From Mesostigma viride (lineage: Eukaryota; Streptophyta; Mesostigmatophyceae; Mesostigmatales; Mesostigmataceae): a stretch of 64,000 bases of DNA. This document shows positions 1-11,436 of this stretch, piece by piece (position 1 is the first letter of the stretch; each line of letters starts with the position of its first letter). A program made the translations under genes and the position numbers. The stretch is from assembly GCA_009746045.1 (NCBI GenBank), contig RPFO01000330.1, positions 45,298-109,297 of the forward strand. Reading direction: 5' to 3'. Under the pieces are notes generated by a model. The model did no database searches. It was not told the DNA's origin and saw nothing but the letters and a program-made list of their open reading frames with translations.

Positions 1-1271
1 CATCCCCACCGCTTGCTCATCTGAATGGCGTTTCGACTTTCCGAATGCAATTTTTTTGCAAACAAAGTCCTTGCAAACCGGGCACGGTCATCGAAACCGG
101 CCAGGATCGTCCTGTCCCCTTCTGGGACTTTACAGCTCCCCGCGCCCATCCGCCATCGTGTCCACGTGCGATCACACGGCCCGCGCAATATCATGGCCTG
201 GAAACTGGATAGCAACAGGCTCCAACCACCTGAGCTTTACAACCGGACCGACTGGCCAACCGAAGCAAGTATAAGGGTGGTGTGCTCTACCAAGAGTAAG
301 CAAGGGGGTCGCTGCTTTGCGCAGCTTTCGTGGGTGTGTGGATCCCACACACTGCCACACCTGTCATGCCAGCAACTGGGTGCATCCTGCATGCTCCCAA
401 GTCAGCCTTGCCACTAAGGCTAGTCGTCATCTGCACGCTGACCGCTTACAAGTACTGCTGCGTGCAAAGCAACCAGCTGCTTACAAGCACTGCATCGCAC
501 CACCTGGCCCGCATCAGGAGATAGGAGACAGCCACTCGGTTTGTGTTGAATCCGTCCGTGACAGATGCCGCAGAGGTGCCGCGACGAGCCGCCCAGCCAC
601 CCCCCATCAGCATCAACAAGGTCATCCTAAGGCTCGCAAATCATAGGCCATGTCGATGGTGGCTCCAGCCTGCCACATCCAATACGACGATTGCCAGATT
701 CCAGCCACCCTCCCACCCACTCCCGCTGACCATCAAATATCATATCAACGAGACCAGCCACACATCAACCATCATTCCCACCCATCAATCAAATTCGTCC
801 ACGGCAACCAAGATATTTGTCCATGTCAATCGAGGCAACTAGCCCATGATTGATGCATCTCACCCAGCGACCCAGCCATCCCAAACATGGGAGCGGCCAC
901 CCATGAGTCCTACGCCTCCACGACACTCCAAGCGATGCCACCAAGATCAAAGGTCCAATCGTAGGCGTCCATGTCGACAGATCCGAACAGTACAACGCTA
1001 TGGCTGGTGCGTCACCAGTCACCACATAGCCACCCTAGCCATGGGACCAGCACCCAGCACAGTCATGGGCATCCCCCACCTTGCGCCAATGACCCATCAG
1101 TCGTATGCGCCCACGATACTGCAACTGGCATCAACGAGAGAAAAGATCAGTCGAACGCCTCCACTGCGCACTATTAACCTCCCCCATCAGTCCTGCGCGT
1201 CCATATCGATACGAGCAGTAGTGCCATAGCTGATGACAGGTGCGTCACCACACAGCAACACCAACGACCCA
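1..1271. repeat. C-rich degenerate tract with relics of the CDKD 3' end
   Basis: No convincing gene is visible. The stretch is C- and A-rich on the plus strand. From about 0.9 kb it holds several degraded copies of the sequence that encodes the last residues and stop codon of the neighbouring kinase gene. The core CCCATCAGTCGTACGCGTCC recurs with changes near 900, 955, 1093, 1146 and 1193, and the intact version starts at 1268. A second shared block (GGTGCGTCACCA) occurs near 1008 and 1240. These look like decayed tandem duplications extending from the gene end. Confidence 0.5.
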
Positions 1272-3302
1272 TCAGTCGTACGCGTCCATGTCGATCTTGC
1301 GTTTCAGCGAGTTGCGGTCCGCGCTGTTCAGGGTGGGCCGCACGATGGCCTCTGCAGGGTCGGTCCCCAGCACCCTGTTAATGACCGACATGGGCACCGC
1401 CGGAGTGCCCCCCGAGCCCAGACACTCCCCCGCCGATGGAGACCCCAGCACCATAGCACCCCCAGTTGCATGCTCCCCCCCACCCCCCCCACCGTGATGA
1501 TGATAATGCAACCCGACGCCACCCCCCGAATCCCCCACCCCACCCCCTTCCTCCAATGCTTGTCCAAGGGGCATATAACCCGCGCCCCCCCCAACCGCAT
1601 GTCGGTCCAGCCGCTGGCGTTTGCTATCCAGGCTCGCGCCCATCGTCACCACGTGGCGGCCCGAGAGCAACGCGTCGCCGCCGTCATCGTCCCCCAGGCC
1701 GGCCCCCCCCAGCGACACCCCCTCGTGCCGACCGGGAGGATACGACCGGCGGATGGCCATCCCCTTGGCCCGCTTCTGCGCGGGGGTCTCCTCCAACTCC
1801 CCCCCGGAGGAGGGCTGATTGTCGCCCACCATGGGCTGACCATCCAAGACGATTGAACCCTGGGAGTGTAGTACGCCCCGGCCCCCAACCCCAACACCCC
1901 CATCCACCCCGACCCATCCCGCGTGCCCCTCACGCACATCCAACGCGTCCGCCCCCTTCTGCTTCCCGCCGGGAACATTGTCACCATGCTCTTGGGATAC
2001 TCGCAGACTCCCCACCATGCCGGCCCCTTCTCCCGGTCCCCCCCTCGACAGCGCCGCCGCGTGCTGTGCCGCCTGGCTACCGGCAGCCGCCACCTGGGCC
2101 ACCCCCATCGGCGCACCCAAAAACGCCCCCGTGTCCCTGTGCCCACCCTGGGCGGCGGGCGCAGAGGCGGCATGCCGGCCACCACCACCAGCGGCAGCAG
2201 CAGCGGCTGCCGCGACCCCAGCGCTGCCACCAGCGGCACCAAGATTTCCGTTGCTGCTGGTGTCCTTGTTGCCATAATTAGCGTTCGTGTTGTCCTTGTC
2301 GCGCCGGCTCTCGCGGCGCGCCGGCGGGCGAGGTAGGCGGGAGACGGGGGTCGGCGCGGGCTGCGTCGAGAAGTAGCGGTGGCGCAGGCACTGCTCCGCG
2401 GTGGGCCGGTTTGCTGGGCAGAAGGAGAGCATGGACCGGAGCAGGTCGAGGCAGTCGTCTGAGGCCATGGGGAAGAGCTTGCGCAGGGGAATCCCCTCCG
2501 ATGCGCCATACTCTAGGTAGTCAGGGAGGGAGCGCATGCCCGGCCAGCTGGCGTCCGTGGGCGTGCCGAGCACCTGGAATATCTTGCTCAGCTGCTCGAT
2601 GTCGGTCGACCCGTTGAAGAGCATCCGGCGGAGGAGGAGCTCCCCAAGGACGCACCCGGCCGCCCAGATGTCGACACCTGCTCCGTAGTGCTTGCACCCG
2701 AAGAGGAGCTCGGGCGCACGGTACTGGCGGGCGAACACGGTGTTGGTAAGCTTGCCCGAGGGGCTGCCGAATATGCGCGCGAGGCCGAAGTCGCCCAGCT
2801 TGAGCGTGCCGTCGGCCGATATTAATAGATTGTTGGGCTTGATGTCGCGGTGGAGGACCCAGCGCTGGTGGCAGAAGGCGAGGCCGCGGAGGATCATCTG
2901 GAGGTAGGACTTGATGTCGGCGGGCGCGAGGATGATTGAGCGGTCGCGGATGACCAGCTCCAGGTCGCTTTCCATGTAGTCGAAGACAAGGTTCAGGTTG
3001 CGCTTGTGGGAGAAGACCTCCTGCAGATTGATGATGTTCTCGTGGCGCAGCTCCTTGAGCAGCTTGATCTCGCGGAGGGCCGTCGGGTCGACGCCTTCCT
3101 TAAAGCCGACCAGGCGGATCTTCTTGATGGCGACCACCTTGTGTGTGACCTTGTCGACCGCGCGGTGGACGACACCGAACGTGCCCTCGCCCAGCGTGTC
3201 TTCCTTGAGATAGCGGTCCGCGCCGCGCGGCTCGGATCGGTCCGGCTTGTCATCGCCGGCATCCTGGCCGTGCCCCCCAGGACCGTCATCGAACACTTCC
3301 AT
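1272..3302 (-). CDS. CDKD: CDK-activating kinase, plant CDKD (CDK7) type
   Basis: A 676-residue protein kinase in one uninterrupted frame, starting at ATG 3302. Seen in order: glycine-rich loop GEGTFGVV (38-45), VAIKK with the ATP lysine at 60, cyclin-binding helix variant DPTALRE (72-78), HRDIKPNN with catalytic Asp153, DFG (171-173), a T-loop with GSP and LTN Ser/Thr sites, APE (196-198), then [11 protein letters not shown] and FPMASDD. The last blocks are hallmarks of plant CDKD kinases. This family, with cyclin H, phosphorylates other CDKs and the RNA polymerase II tail as part of TFIIH. Residues from about 330 to 665 are a low-complexity Gly/Ala/His-rich tail longer than in land plants, closing with a basic KRK and acidic DMDAYD. 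Oddity: the near-invariant Trp of the WYRAPE motif is Gln193 (codon CAG). No introns are evident, and the gene is divergent from the L33 gene. Confidence 0.93.
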   Translation of the reverse strand: MEVFDDGPGGHGQDAGDDKPDRSEPRGADRYLKEDTLGEGTFGVVHRAVDKVTHKVVAIKKIRLVGFKEGVDPTALREIKLLKELRHENIINLQEVFSHKRNLNLVFDYMESDLELVIRDRSIILAPADIKSYLQMILRGLAFCHQRWVLHRDIKPNNLLISADGTLKLGDFGLARIFGSPSGKLTNTVFARQYRAPELLFGCKHYGAGVDIWAAGCVLGELLLRRMLFNGSTDIEQLSKIFQVLGTPTDASWPGMRSLPDYLEYGASEGIPLRKLFPMASDDCLDLLRSMLSFCPANRPTAEQCLRHRYFSTQPAPTPVSRLPRPPARRESRRDKDNTNANYGNKDTSSNGNLGAAGGSAGVAAAAAAAAGGGGRHAASAPAAQGGHRDTGAFLGAPMGVAQVAAAGSQAAQHAAALSRGGPGEGAGMVGSLRVSQEHGDNVPGGKQKGADALDVREGHAGWVGVDGGVGVGGRGVLHSQGSIVLDGQPMVGDNQPSSGGELEETPAQKRAKGMAIRRSYPPGRHEGVSLGGAGLGDDDGGDALLSGRHVVTMGASLDSKRQRLDRHAVGGGAGYMPLGQALEEGGGVGDSGGGVGLHYHHHGGGGGGEHATGGAMVLGSPSAGECLGSGGTPAVPMSVINRVLGTDPAEAIVRPTLNSADRNSLKRKIDMDAYD

Positions 3303-4902
3303 GCTCAGCTAGCGAGGAGCGGCGAGGCTGCTGCCCACCGCCCGTCCGGCAGCAGAACTGCAGCCGCAAGGGAATGGGGGGCATGCGGGGTCTATGGCGT
3401 CACCCCAGTGCAGACACGCACTCAGGTGACGGATCTACGGCAAGAATTCGCAATGCTTGTGCAGGATGCGCTCAATTGGCACTGCCTATACTATGACCAT
3501 GAATGGGGTTGAGCATGTCGCGTATGGCATCCTGGCAGCGAGTGGTAGACCCCCCGTAAGCAAAAGCCATGCTGCATCGCCGGACCTGGTGCAGTCTGCT
3601 TGTCTGCTAATTATGGTTCTTAATTAGCCTTCCGGCGATTGGACGAAGTGACGATCCCGGAATCGGACACCAACAAAATATAACAGATGTCGTCGCAAAA
3701 TGTGGCGTGTGATGCGACTTGACTTGATGTAATAATCCAAGCTTGGGAGTTCGTGCACGCTGTGCGCTGCTGCCTCACGACGCAAAACTCTGCTGCCTCA
3801 CGGAGCTTCCAGGCGCTGCCTGACGGTCATCTTCTTGCTCAGAACGTCATATATACGCTTTGCAAAAGCTGCAACATACGCGAGCATCAAAGAGATTCCC
3901 GCCAAAATTCCTGCCGAAGTCAGAAGTGCCGCGTGGGCTTCTGCCATCGACGCAATTTCCGGGTAAATGGGTATTTTTTATTAACCAATAGGAATATCGT
4001 TAGGTTAAGAGGTACCACGTATCGACCAGCTGGTTACCCCCTGAGGGTAGTGTGATAGGTGAAAGCCTGAAAGGTTAGACAAGGCGACAACCTAGCTGTT
4101 AAGCCTGTGGAACCAGAGCCAAGTTGGAGGGCCAGAAAATTCGGGAGCACATCTCGGACGCCCGACCTCGAGGCTCGAAAGTCGAAGTACGGCTATCAAG
4201 AGCTATCAACAACAACAACAACTAGCTACAGTTCTGCTGACTGCGGCGTGGGACCCAACAACAACAACAACAAATAGCAACAGCAGTGAACGGCACATGA
4301 TTGCGTCTTGGCTCCTGGACCCGAGTGGGACCAGCGCTTTTGTGGTCACGAGGGCCGACTTGTACTGTAGGTTGGGCCTGGGGCTTGGGGAGCTTGACGA
4401 GGATGTCGCGCGCGGCAGCAGAAAATACATGGCATGGCATGGCATGGCATGGCGGAGTTGGACGATGAGAAGTGCCCACTGACCAGTTCGACGGCCAGTT
4501 GGCTTGGCTTGCTATAACTGACTGTTAGGGTGGCATAGGTAAGTGCTGTGAAAAATTCCTGGTTAAGCAATCAACCAGAGGTCTCTATTGCTGTTGCACG
4601 TCGTTTCTGTCGATTTATGAAGTGCGTTCGCTAAGCTTTTAGCTTGGAGGTCACCCCGTCGGCCAGTCGCCGGCATGCATGCATAAAGCTTTGCCCATTC
4701 AATGGCGCTTTAGTCTGTGCGGAACTTGGCTTGCCTCGGTTGTTGCACCGACCTCGGCAGAAGGAAGACGGGACTGGCACTGTCGCATAGGTAGATGCGG
4801 AAGCAGCCGACGGTGATAGCTTGCTAAGGAAGCGGGACTTGAACGTATCAAGTCAAAGGACCAGCGCGACCAGCCACTGCCTCACCCCGGGTATTGTTAA
4901 CT
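3303..4902. other. Intergenic region between divergent genes
   Basis: No supported gene. The region separates the minus-strand kinase and the plus-strand L33 gene, so both promoters should lie here, but no clear core-promoter motif stands out. Short microsatellites are present: (AAC)n at about 4207-4222 and 4257-4273, and (ATGGC)n at 4429-4453. The short ORFs here lack coding character. Confidence 0.6.
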
Positions 4903-5076
4903 ATGGCGAAGGGCAAGGGCGCGACTATTGCCATAAAGCTGCTCAGCGCCGCTGGCACTGGATTTTTTTACGTCACCCGCAAGAACCCGCGAAAAATTCC
5001 GTACAAGCTGGAGTTCAGGAAATATGATCCTGTCGTGCGGCAGCATGTCCTCTTCAGAGAGACGAAGCTGAAATGA
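4903..5076 (+). CDS. MRPL33: Mitochondrial-type large-subunit ribosomal protein bL33
   Basis: A complete 57-residue protein starting at ATG 4903; a TTG three codons upstream is ignored because bL33 proteins start close to a short Lys-rich segment. It has the family signatures [17 protein letters not shown] and [17 protein letters not shown] and is basic throughout. The wording closely follows the mitochondrial-type L33 of land plants, which lacks the paired zinc-binding cysteines of many bacterial forms; none are present here. Role by family: a structural protein of the large subunit near the E site of the organellar ribosome. There are no introns. Full length for the family, so probably functional. 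Confidence 0.92.
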   Translation: MAKGKGATIAIKLLSAAGTGFFYVTRKNPRKIPYKLEFRKYDPVVRQHVLFRETKLK

Positions 5077-6838
5077 ATATGGCCCATTTTGTCTTGAGCA
5101 ACCTAGCCTTGGGCAGTCTCCAGCTTAAGCAAGTGTCTATGGCCCCTGCGGTGTCAGGACTCATGGGCAAAGCCAACCTGTCCGTAGCCCCCAACGGTTC
5201 CTGGATATGATCGTCTATTCTGGGTGTCACCGGGAGCTGTGCAGCCGATGCGCTGGTGTGCGCGGAAAAGAGCCCGGCCTATACGAATACGAAGGCTAAG
5301 GGTTGCCTACTCCATATTTTGATTGGAAAGAACGCTAATGCCAGACGTCTGCTGATGTACTTATAACCTATCTTATCAGGGTTGCTTTGAAAAGAGCCCA
5401 ACCTACACGATCAGGAAGGCTAAGGGTTGCATGCACGCTATTTTGGTTGGAAGGAACGCTGATGCCAGATACCTGCTGGCGGACATTCCCCATGCAATCG
5501 CCCACAAGGCGATTGCATTGTCATCGCTGATATTAATGAGACATGTCCAAAGTGGCAATGAACTCAAGGTTTTGAGCATGCCTGTAGCACTGGCTCAATT
5601 ATAACGTTCAACGCCCTTGAATGTCTAGTATAACGTTGACCAAAGACCGAATCTTATTTGCCTAGCTGCTTTGGCATCATGATTGCAAATTCAAGAAATG
5701 TGATCCACGTCGTCCCCTGCCTGCAAATCGTTCCAGCATCCACAAGGATGGTGTTTCTTGCATGATCGAGCGGATGTCGCGCTTGCTACTATCTCCTGCA
5801 TCACTGTATGACCTGGCCACTCAGCTTTTGTAAACCCTTGGCCACCTATGGATGCACCCGCCATCGCTGTAATGTATCCTCGCAGTGTGCGCACACATGC
5901 GGTTATAATCTAGCTAACGGACGTGACAGGGGTGCATTGGATGGCACCTGTCCTTATTTGAGTGAGACATTAAAATTAAGTTAAATTAAATTAAAACATG
6001 ACTCCGTTGGGAGATCATGTAGCACGTATTCCCTTGTTGGATGGATGGAGGTGGGCAAATCCGCGGAACCAAACGAAGCTGACTTTAAGCTAATGTAGAG
6101 AACCCTAACTACTCTACTCTGCAAAGCTTTTGAGAGATGATAAGAAAGATTTACAACCATTACAAGTATATTTGAATTGTTCATTTTCCGTTTCTGGCAT
6201 TAATTAATAAATTAATGAGGAACATGACTCCGTCGGGAGTACACGTAGCACATATCCCTGAGAAGGGGCATATGGCTTTTAATACATTCTGGGCTACTTC
6301 CTGCAAGGGTAGGATGTAAACTACACCTGCTCTAGATGCACCAAGGGCACCTGCACCACCGTGATCTCTCAGAGCGCATGCAAAGGGGGCCTGGCCCGGG
6401 ATGGAAGATAAGCATGAAAAGATAAGCGGAAAAGATAACGGCAGGCTCGAGCTACCATGGTCCGGATTCTCCCGATTTCTGGCCTGCGCTGGTTGTCTCT
6501 TTGATAAGCATGGCTATACAGAAGCTAGGGCATGGCGTCCCCGCAGAGAGGAGCTCTCTGCATGGGCACAGCATATAACTAAATAAAGCTAGTGACCATC
6601 ATGTGGAGTGCATGTGGCACATCGATAGGCACACATGTACATAACAGGGATTAAACATAACTGTAGAAGTTTCATGTGCACGTATTCCTTGCCACGAGCC
6701 ACGAGGTAGCCATGGCTGACGGCGGAGCTCATAACTTTCACATTTGAGCACCGAATTTAGCCGTGAATATCACTATCGCTTCGTCTTTCTAAGCTGACGC
6801 ACATGCTGATATAATTTTCTGAATCTATTACGCAATAT
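5077..6838. other. Intergenic region with retroposon tails
   Basis: No gene is supported. Two inverted (minus-strand) 3' ends of short retroposons can be seen. Each is a TTAA/ATTAA-rich tail followed by a small hairpin (ACTCC-GTTG-GGAG at 6001-6014; ACTCC-GTCG-GGAGT at 6227-6240). The block from about 6240 to 6370 resembles, in reverse complement, the sequence near 51.64-51.80 kb that belongs to an L1-type ORF1 retroposon. The rest is AT-rich DNA without recognisable signals. Confidence 0.5.
5260..5505. repeat. Diverged tandem duplication, ~134-bp period
   Basis: Two diverged copies in direct orientation: GAAAAGAGCCC starts at 5265 and again at 5399. Both copies continue through AAGGCTAAGGGTTGC and a GATGCCAGA-like block. 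There is no coding potential. It lies just downstream of the L33 gene. Confidence 0.6.
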
Positions 6839-7336
6839 ATGACGAGCAAACGCCCCTCGACGCAACGCAGTTTGGCGGATGCGCTCGCCCATGACAATGC
6901 GGCAGCTGAGGCTGCCGCTTCGCCAGACCCGGCAGGCAGCGGTGACACTAGTCGTGCACTGGTGGTCGCCCAGCAACCTCCCGGGCTCAATGCCTCGCCC
7001 TCGGAATCGCCTGACCCTGAACGCGCCCGCTCAGCCGACAAAACAGGAGGGTCTTCACGCCCCTCGGAACCGCGCTTTCGGCTCAAACCTTTCCAGGTCC
7101 ATGATCACGACTGGACCAACATGTCTCCGTCCGATGCTCTGGACTGCATCTTCTACGGGGACTACGCCTCGCTTTACGACCTGTGCATCCATCTCCACGC
7201 CACCGGACGCCTCCTCGTCACCGACGGCCGTCGCTGGCACAACGTCAGCATGGTTTTCGGCTCCCCGGCCCCTGTCGCGTACTCGTGCCAAACTCCCTGC
7301 ACTGACAGTAGCCCACGACCTCGTTGGCCCTCATGA
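6839..7336 (+). CDS. Unrecognised ORF, probably 5' part of a gene cut by retroelement A
   Basis: An open frame from ATG 6839. The first ~75 residues are Ala/Ser/Pro-rich and disordered-looking. They are followed by a more ordered, protein-like segment (FRLKPFQVHDHDWTNM, then DALDCIFYGDYASLYDLC and TGRLLVTDGRRWHN). I do not recognise the family. The last ~25 residues (Pro/Ser/Arg-rich) look like read-through into unrelated DNA, and retroelement A starts within ~100 bp. The likeliest reading is the N-terminal part of a host or transposon gene (perhaps a retroposon ORF1) truncated by the insertion. No continuation is visible beyond the far side of element A at 31.4 kb. Confidence 0.4.
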   Translation: MTSKRPSTQRSLADALAHDNAAAEAAASPDPAGSGDTSRALVVAQQPPGLNASPSESPDPERARSADKTGGSSRPSEPRFRLKPFQVHDHDWTNMSPSDALDCIFYGDYASLYDLCIHLHATGRLLVTDGRRWHNVSMVFGSPAPVAYSCQTPCTDSSPRPRWPS

Positions 7337-7416
7337 GGTATGGCTGCATGAGTGATCGATGGGCCAACATGCTAGCCTTACCCCACTAGTGCTGCCCACT
7401 TTTCTCCCCCCCCTCG

Positions 7417-8472
7417 CTACCAAGTCCTTTGCTGGGTAGCGAGCAACAAAGTGGCAGTAGCTGCTTGAATCGCATGGGTGGTGAACCCCGCAGCAATGCA
7501 CACAGGGCAAAACCAGGAACCCTCAGGTACCTGAGACAGAGGGGGTTGAAGGCAGTGAAGATGCCAGCCGCAGTTGCAGTGATCACACAGCAACATGACC
7601 TCAGGCTGGTCGACCCGGTGACAAATGTGACACTGCGCATCGCGGATGCGCCTAGCGGTGTGCGGCTGGATGCTCCGTGCCAGGTGGGGCATGGAGCAAG
7701 GAGACAGGTTCGACACATTGTCAGTGGTCTTACTACCATCCGCACCTTCGAGGATGGCCACCCCCGAAGGCTTAATCTCCACAATGCGAAGGATGGTGGG
7801 CCCGGCCGTGACGTCCAGCGTGTGTTGGGGTTGAGTCCGCAGAAACACATACTGGCCTGGGTGGAACTGCAGCCGCCTGGCCATATACTTGCCACCCCGT
7901 CGCTGGGCGTACCGCAGTGTGTCGCGGTGCTGCGCGATTAACAGATTGTTCATCGCGATGGGCATCACCTTCTTAAATGTGGCGGCGCGCGCCACAACCT
8001 CCCGCAGCCACTCATTGGCGTCATCCCATTGAATCGGCTGGGGGTGAGCTTCCTGCACCTCAGAGGGCAACAATGGTGCCCGACCAAAGAGCAGAAAATA
8101 GGGGGAGAACTGGGCGAGGGATTCTTGTGGGCTCATCCGGTAGCCCATGGCGATCCAGGGTAGTTCCCGATCCCAGGTGGCCACACGTGCTGCTTGCAAC
8201 GCCCATTTGCGCAGCGCCTGTTTGACTGTCTGAACCAAACGCTCAGCCAGTCCATTGGCCTGAGGGTGCTCCCGCGAGGTGTGCCGATGATCGATGGAGC
8301 AGGAATCCAATAGCTCTTGGAATTCCCCACGAAATTCCCCGCCTTGGTCTGAAACCACCTCCGCCGGTGCCCCATACCGAGCAATAACATCCAGGAAGTA
8401 GGTGGCTGTGGTGGCGGCGTGCTTGTCGGGTAGGGAATCAGTTCCAGCCACTTGCTGAACGATTCCACACAC
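7417..8472 (-). pseudogene. Retroelement A integrase C-terminal half with PHD finger
   Basis: This frame resumes the integrase core after a frameshift near 8430-8470. It contains VVSDQGGEFRGEF (second catalytic Asp) and HPQANGLAERLVQ (catalytic Glu), followed by the Gly-Gln-Tyr-Val-Phe segment typical of the gypsy integrase C-terminal domain. At residues 281-325 of the frame there is a complete C4HC3 PHD finger: Cys281, Cys284, Cys296, Cys299, His304, Cys307, Cys322, Cys325, with the Trp two residues before Cys322. PHD fingers of this form usually bind histone H3 tails. The position at the polyprotein end matches where chromoviruses have a chromodomain. A stop follows ~26 residues later. Confidence 0.85.
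7498..7632 (-). other. PHD finger (C4HC3) of retroelement A
   Basis: The spacing is C-x2-C-x11-C-x2-C-x4-H-x2-C-x14-C-x2-C, a canonical PHD zinc finger with the usual Gly-Trp before the His and Trp-Phe before the last Cys pair. The corresponding part of retroelement B is missing because B is truncated inside the integrase tail at about 38803. It is therefore unknown from this window whether all family members carry the finger. Confidence 0.9.
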
Positions 8473-10834
8473 ACCATGACGTAACGGTTGCCGGAAGTGC
8501 TGAGCTCAAAGGGCCCACACAAGTCGACGTGCCACCGGTAGAACAAGCCCCGGATGGGCAAGCTCATGAGCTCCTTGTCATGATGGTCCAGGTTGAAACG
8601 CGCTTTCGCGCGAGCACACTCAGCACAACTGGCTACCTGCCGTGCTATGGCATGCTTCATGCCCGCCCACCAATACACCCCACGCACCATGGCACCTGTG
8701 CGGTTTGCACCCATGTGCCCGAACCGCTCATGGTAATGTGCAACGAGGGCAGCACGCTTGTCAGGGGGCGGCACGACCAGCTTGCGGCGCCCCACAAGCT
8801 TGTAGACCTGGTTGCCCTCCCAGGTATAATTCACAGCCCGGCGCTCCACGCGCTCTTGCTCGGCTTGCCTCTGCGTCGGTGTCCAGTCAGCAGGGGCTGG
8901 AGAGGCAGGCAAACCCTGCACCCGCTCGAGAACCCTCCCATCCAACCACACGTCCCCAGCGCAGCACTCCACCGCAATGGCGTGACTGGCGGCAGCATGC
9001 AGCACCACACAGCCCATGCTCGCCGGATCCACCGGCTGCGCAAGCGTGTCTTCAGCCAAAGGAAGAAATATCACGCCCTGGGATGGCGTGAAAGCCGCTG
9101 GCCGTACGGGATTGGCGTAGCACGCAAACTCCGCCACGGCATCACTGCAGGAAAGCCATCGCGACTCGGAATCGCATGGCCCGGCTGCGTTGACAAAGAC
9201 GACTGAGCCCTGTGGTCCCTCCGCGCCCTGCGCTCGCGCCCCCGTCCGGTCCTCTGACGTTGCCAAAGCATAGCGTGATAAGACATCGGCATTGGAATGG
9301 TCCACCCCAGCGCGGTGTACAATGGTCATGTTATATTCTTGAATAATCATGGCCCAGCGCGCCAGCTTGCCAGTCAGATTGGCACTTGTCATCAACCACT
9401 GCAGTGGCTGATGGTCGGTGACCAGCGTGAACTGACGCCCGAACAAGTATGGCCGAAAATGTTTGATGGCCCACACCACGGCCAGAGCCTCGCCCTCATA
9501 CGATGAGTACTTGGCCTCAGCCGTGTTGTTGCTCCTGCTGGCATACGCCACCACATGTTCCTTGCCATGCACGTCCTTCTGTGCCAACACAGCACCAAGT
9601 CCAACCCTGGACCAATCTGTGTATAGCACAAATGGCTGGGCATAGTCGGGCTGACGGAGTATTGGCGCTGAGGTGAGCTCTGCCTTGATGGTCTCAATGG
9701 CGCGTTGCTGCGCCGGACCCCATGCCCAGACTGCACCTTTCTTCAACAGCTCCGTCAGTGGCTTAACCTTGGTGCTGAAGTTGGGGATATAACCTCGGTA
9801 ATACCCCGCCAGCCCCAGGTAAGCCCGCACACCCGCCACATCCGTGGGCGTTGCCGCGTTGACGATCGCTTCCACCTTGGCCGCTTGTGGAGTTCTGCCG
9901 CCAGGAATGATCTGGTGTCCGAGGAAGTCGAGGCTCCGCTGCGCAAACCGACACTTCTCGGGATGCAGCTTTAGGTTGGCTCGCGCCAGTGCCATGCGCA
10001 CCTGCTCAAGGTGCTGGAGGTGTTGCTCAAATGTCTCACTGAAGATGATCACATCATCAATGTAACACGCAGCGAATGGCATGCCATTCAACACTTGATC
10101 CATGGCACGCTGAAAGATGGCACTCGCATTCCTATGCCCGAGAGGCATCCTGACCCACTCATAGAGTCGGTGGCCCCCCCAGAACGCGAGCTTGCGTTGG
10201 TCACCCTCCGCCACTTGGATTTGGTGAAACCCACTGCGGAGGTCTAGGGATGAGATGAACTGCACGCGTGGCGATATCCGGTCAAGCACATCGTCCACTT
10301 GCGGCATGGGGTACCTGTCCATCGGGGTGTGTGCGTTGAGTTGCCGCAGGTCCGTCGCCATGCGCATCCCAGTCCATTCACCTGTCACCGCATCCTTCTT
10401 GGGCGCCACGACGGTCGCGGCCGCATAGTTGGATGTGGATGACCGAATGATGCCAGCAGCCTCCAGCTCCTCGCATTGTTGCTGCACAAACTCCAGCTCA
10501 GCTTGACTCAGCCGGTGTTGTCGGCGAAACAGTGGCTGATCGGTGTCCAGCGGGACCCGCATCTGCCCACCATTGTAGCATCCCAGCTCTTGACTGCTGA
10601 ATGCAAACGCGTTGCGCGCACCTTCCAGCCACTTGAGCAGCCTCGCACGTTGCTCAGCTGTGAGGTGCTCACAGACGCTCCATTGATGGTTTGCTGCCGG
10701 GTCGCTTGCGCTCGAGACATTGTGCACAGCCACCGTGGGATCGACCGCGCACGGCCGCCGACTGAAACAGCATGTATGCCGCCGCTCCCGGCGTAATGCC
10801 TCGCTCTCCCACCTGCCGTTGTGCCTTCGCCACG
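8430..10834 (-). pseudogene. Retroelement A reverse transcriptase, RNase H and integrase N-terminal half
   Basis: A long frame from about 10733. Counting from there: the RT spans roughly residues 55-240, with MRMATDLRQLN, SSLDLRSGFHQI, the WVRMPLGHRNASAIFQ block and the active-site box YIDD at 224-227. RNase H follows (PFVLYTDWSRVGLGAVLA, YEGEALAVVWA, TDHQPLQWL). The integrase has an HHCC zinc region (YHERFGHMG, then CAECARAKA) and first catalytic Asp in WHVDLCGPF. The frame is lost near 8430, where retroelement B stays open. Between the transposon boundary at 10834 and 10733 the frame is shifted by one base relative to the upstream methyltransferase segment. Confidence 0.92.
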
Positions 10835-10866
10835 CCCTAAGCTCGTCTGGATTTGTACTAGAACAC
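10835..10866 (+). repeat. Left terminal inverted repeat, 32 bp
   Basis: Identical in reverse complement to 18612-18643. The three bases before it (ACG) repeat immediately after the right TIR. Confidence 0.95.
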
Positions 10867-10954
10867 GCAATTTGTAGTTCATTTTGAAAAGTTGTATTTT
10901 ATTGAATTTAAAGTTTCCACTTAAGTCTCTGAGGAAGGGGAAGTTCATAGGACC

Positions 10955-11155
10955 CGTGACACCGTGACATCGTGACACCGTGACACCGTGACACCTCAAA
11001 ACGCATATAAACACACATCTTTGCAGGTATGCAGTGATTATTAATGGGGATGATGTATTCAATGGGTCATTGCAAGTTTTACCTATGCTTCTGACACCGT
11101 GACACCGTGACACCGTGACACCGTGACACCGTGACACCGTGACACCGTGACACCG
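10955..11155. repeat. Left subterminal octamer arrays (TGACACCG)n
   Basis: Two arrays of the octamer CACCGTGA, at about 10955-10994 (one unit reads CATCGTGA) and 11093-11155, are separated by ~100 bp of AT-rich DNA. Orientation is opposite to the arrays near the right TIR. Confidence 0.85.
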
Positions 11156-11436
11156 CAAATACCACGTATACACCTTCATAATAATCCTAGTAGAGACATT
11201 CATTTCTCCATACATCTCGGTCATCTCACCATATATCGTCTCATGTTGATGTATTCTTGTTGTGCGTGTAGGTACCTTGCCGGGTCATGACAAGTTCAGC
11301 CATTCCTCGTTTATGCGGTCCAACGTCGCTTCAATAGGGCATGTGATTAATATCTGGTAACAACTTATATATGTTGGCACGCCATGCGTCCAGGAATAGT
11401 TGTCTCACTTAATATGCATGCAAGCAACCATCAAAA

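Noticed and set aside
1466-2281. Plus-strand ORFs of 200-270 codons opposite the kinase tail
   Set aside because: Antisense shadows of the GC-rich low-complexity C-terminal tail of CDKD.
7300-7416. 3' LTR of retroelement A and 5' LTR near 31.43-31.5 kb
   Set aside because: No direct repeat could be matched between the two sides, nor around retroelement B.
10835-10842. CCCTAA as a telomere-like repeat
   Set aside because: Single occurrence that is part of the terminal inverted repeat; no tandem telomeric array.
10955-11155. Regular short repeats resembling a CRISPR array
   Set aside because: Octamers are contiguous with no unique spacers, and the context is a eukaryotic transposon.
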